Source of the DNA: Actinomadura sp. NAK00032
Lineage (GTDB): Bacteria > Actinomycetota > Actinomycetes > Streptosporangiales > Streptosporangiaceae
Direction of reading: 5' to 3'
Assembly (NCBI RefSeq): GCF_013364275.1
Contig: NZ_CP054932.1
Location: 6,014,001-6,078,000, forward strand
Length of the DNA stretch: 64,000 nt
Position 1 is the first letter of the stretch. Every line of letters starts with the position of its first letter. The notes under the pieces were generated by a model, which saw nothing but the letters and a program-made list of their open reading frames with translations, was not told the DNA's origin and searched no databases. Shown here piece after piece: positions 62,700 to 64,000 of this stretch. Both the position numbers and the translations under genes were made by a program.

Positions 62700-64000
62700 C
62701 TCGGGGGCGACCCGGGGTGGTGCTCGCGGCCGCGTCCGTCGCACAGTTCGTCGTCGCCCTGGACATGGCGGTGGTCAACGTCGCACTGCCCGCGATCCGG
62801 GCCGGCCTCGGCTTCGCGCCGGTCGGCCTGGCCTGGGTCGTGCACGTCTACGCGCTCACCTTCGGCGGGTTCCTGCTGCTCGGCGGCCGGGCCGGCGACC
62901 TGTACGGGCGGCGCCGGCTGTTCACCGCCGGCCTCGTCGTCTTCGGACTGTGCTCCCTCGCCGGCGGCCTCGCCCAGGCGCCCTGGCAGCTCGTCGCCGC
63001 CCGCGCCGGGCAGGGCCTCGGCGCCGCGGCGGTCGCGCCGGCCGCCCTCGCCCTGCTCACCACGACCTTCGAGGGCCGCGCCCGCGTCCGCGCGCTCGGC
63101 GTCTGGAGCGCGGTGAACGCGGCGGGCGGCGCCCTCGGCGTCCTCGCCGGCGGGCTGCTGACCGAGTACGCGGGCTGGCGCTGGGTGATGCTGGTCAACC
63201 TGCCCATCGTCGCGGCGGCCCTGGCGCTCGTCCCGGCGGGCGTGCCCGCGGCGGCGGGCACCGCCGCGCGGGACCGGCTGGACGTCCTCGGCGCGGTCCT
63301 CGCGACCGGCGGCATCGGGCTGCTGGTGGTCGGCGTCGTCCGCACCGACACGCTCGGCTGGACGTCCCCGGCGACGCTCGGCACCCTCGCGGCGGCGGCC
63401 GTGCTCCTCGCGGCGTTCGCCTTCGCCGAGTCCCGGTCCGCGTCGCCGCTCGTCCGCCTCGGCCTGCTGCGCGGCCGCTGGGTGGCGGGCGCGAACGTCA
63501 TCGTGTTCCTCGCCGCCGCCGGCCAGTTCTCCGCCTTCTACTTCGTGTCGCTCTACCTGCAGGAGGTGCTCGGGATGGGGGCGGCCGCGACCGGCGCCGC
63601 GTTCCTGCCCTTCTCCCTCGGGCTGGTCGCCGGCACCGTGGCCGCCACCCGCATCACCTCGGCCCGCTCCCCGCGCGCGGCGCTGATCCCCGGCGGGCTG
63701 CTCGGCGCGGCGGGCCTCGGCTGGTTCGCGTTCATCAGCCCGGGCGGCGGGTTCCTCACCGACGTCCTCGGCCCGTCCCTGCTCTGCAGCGTCGGCACCG
63801 GCCTCGTGCTCGCCCCGGTCACCGTCGCGGCCACCACCGGCGTCGCGCCCCGTGAGGCGGGGATGGCCTCGGGCCTGGTCAACAGCTCCCGCCAGCTCGG
63901 CGGCTGCGTCGGGTTGGCGGCCCTCGCCACCGTCGCCGCCCACCGCACCGGCGGCGCCGCGACCGCGTCCGCGCTGAACGACGGCTACGCCCTGAGCCTC
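62687..64000 (+). CDS. MFS drug exporter, DHA2-type, partial
   Basis: The visible 438 residues belong to a 14-helix DHA2-type MFS transporter (EmrB/QacA-like), cut by the right edge. Family motifs: AQFVVALDMAVVNVALPAI in helix 1, GGRAGDLYGRRRLF (motif A) after helix 2, and GPLGG-like ALGVLAGGLLTEYAGWRW (motif C region) in helix 5. Hydrophobic segments repeat regularly to the end. ATG at 62687 would make the transcript leaderless; GTG at 62717 is an alternative start. The divergent TetR gene suggests induction by the exported compound. Confidence 0.86.
   Translation, partial: MYKNTRGRPGVVLAAASVAQFVVALDMAVVNVALPAIRAGLGFAPVGLAWVVHVYALTFGGFLLLGGRAGDLYGRRRLFTAGLVVFGLCSLAGGLAQAPWQLVAARAGQGLGAAAVAPAALALLTTTFEGRARVRALGVWSAVNAAGGALGVLAGGLLTEYAGWRWVMLVNLPIVAAALALVPAGVPAAAGTAARDRLDVLGAVLATGGIGLLVVGVVRTDTLGWTSPATLGTLAAAAVLLAAFAFAESRSASPLVRLGLLRGRWVAGANVIVFLAAAGQFSAFYFVSLYLQEVLGMGAAATGAAFLPFSLGLVAGTVAATRITSARSPRAALIPGGLLGAAGLGWFAFISPGGGFLTDVLGPSLLCSVGTGLVLAPVTVAATTGVAPREAGMASGLVNSSRQLGGCVGLAALATVAAHRTGGAATASALNDGYALSL

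Overview
The window looks like a chromosomal segment of a high-GC actinomycete. GC is above 70 percent, GTG/TTG starts are common, and the gene families are typical of the group (F420-type PPOX oxidoreductase, DUF1707 protein, many TetR regulators, acyl-CoA enzymes). Actinomadura or a close relative in the Streptosporangiales is my guess. I see no rRNA, tRNA, CRISPR array, transposase or prophage.

Region 1 (1-23349) is one edge of a nonribosomal peptide cluster. Three NRPS genes run leftwards with 4-bp start/stop overlaps; the third is cut by the window edge. The assembly order read from the domains is C-A-T-E / C-(A tail only)-T / C-A-T-E // C-A-T / C-A-T-E // C... Modules 3 and 5 have the textbook threonine code and an epimerase, so each should add D-Thr. 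Module 2 lacks the adenylation core but keeps the C-terminal A sub-domain with the A10 lysine. A free-standing adenylation protein encoded upstream lacks exactly that tail. The two pieces look like one split adenylation domain. Divergent from it lie SbnA- and SbnB-like genes for L-2,3-diaminopropionate (Dap), the likely substrate of the split domain. The first C domain resembles the EntF/DhbF type, which hints at an aryl-capped (siderophore-like) or other capped peptide. Release, tailoring and export genes must lie off the left edge.

Region 2 (23340-34064) is ordinary housekeeping and accessory metabolism: a NUDIX hydrolase, a quinone-oxidoreductase-like enzyme, acyl-CoA dehydrogenase, a DUF2000/AraC divergent pair, ADP-ribosylglycohydrolase, a PPOX/F420 enzyme, a crotonase with a palindromic operator, class II aldolase, PfkB kinase, an acyl-CoA synthetase and an ACT-domain protein. 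A 10-bp tandem repeat fills the gap between two convergent genes at 31711-31794.

Region 3 (34261-44119) is a tight six-gene rightward operon: GrpE-like, a short Hsp70, an 867-residue Fn3-like protein, a zinc-ribbon GTPase, a GAP1-like GTPase-associated protein, and a membrane-anchored zinc-ribbon GTPase. I read it as one uncharacterised chaperone-plus-double-GTPase system of the kind predicted to act in biological conflict or signalling.

Region 4 (44225-54104) holds a RutE-like nitroreductase, a TetR/phosphotriesterase pair with a perfect 14-bp operator next to a good promoter, an HtrA-like lipoprotein protease, a YdeP/FdhF-type molybdopterin enzyme, a DUF1707 protein, a TetR/zinc-alcohol-dehydrogenase divergent pair, and an amidase.

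Region 5 (52707-60841) looks like a small catabolic regulon. Leftward genes encode a D-2-hydroxyacid dehydrogenase and the amidase; rightward genes encode a DUF3830 protein, two maleate-isomerase/arylmalonate-decarboxylase-like proteins, a GntR regulator, a class III aminotransferase and an acyl-CoA dehydrogenase. Two matching GATTGT-N2-ACAATC palindromes sit on or next to readable sigma70-like promoters, so the GntR protein probably represses the locus. The window ends with a secreted lipase, a TetR gene and a truncated MFS exporter whose probable leaderless start lies inside a palindromic operator.
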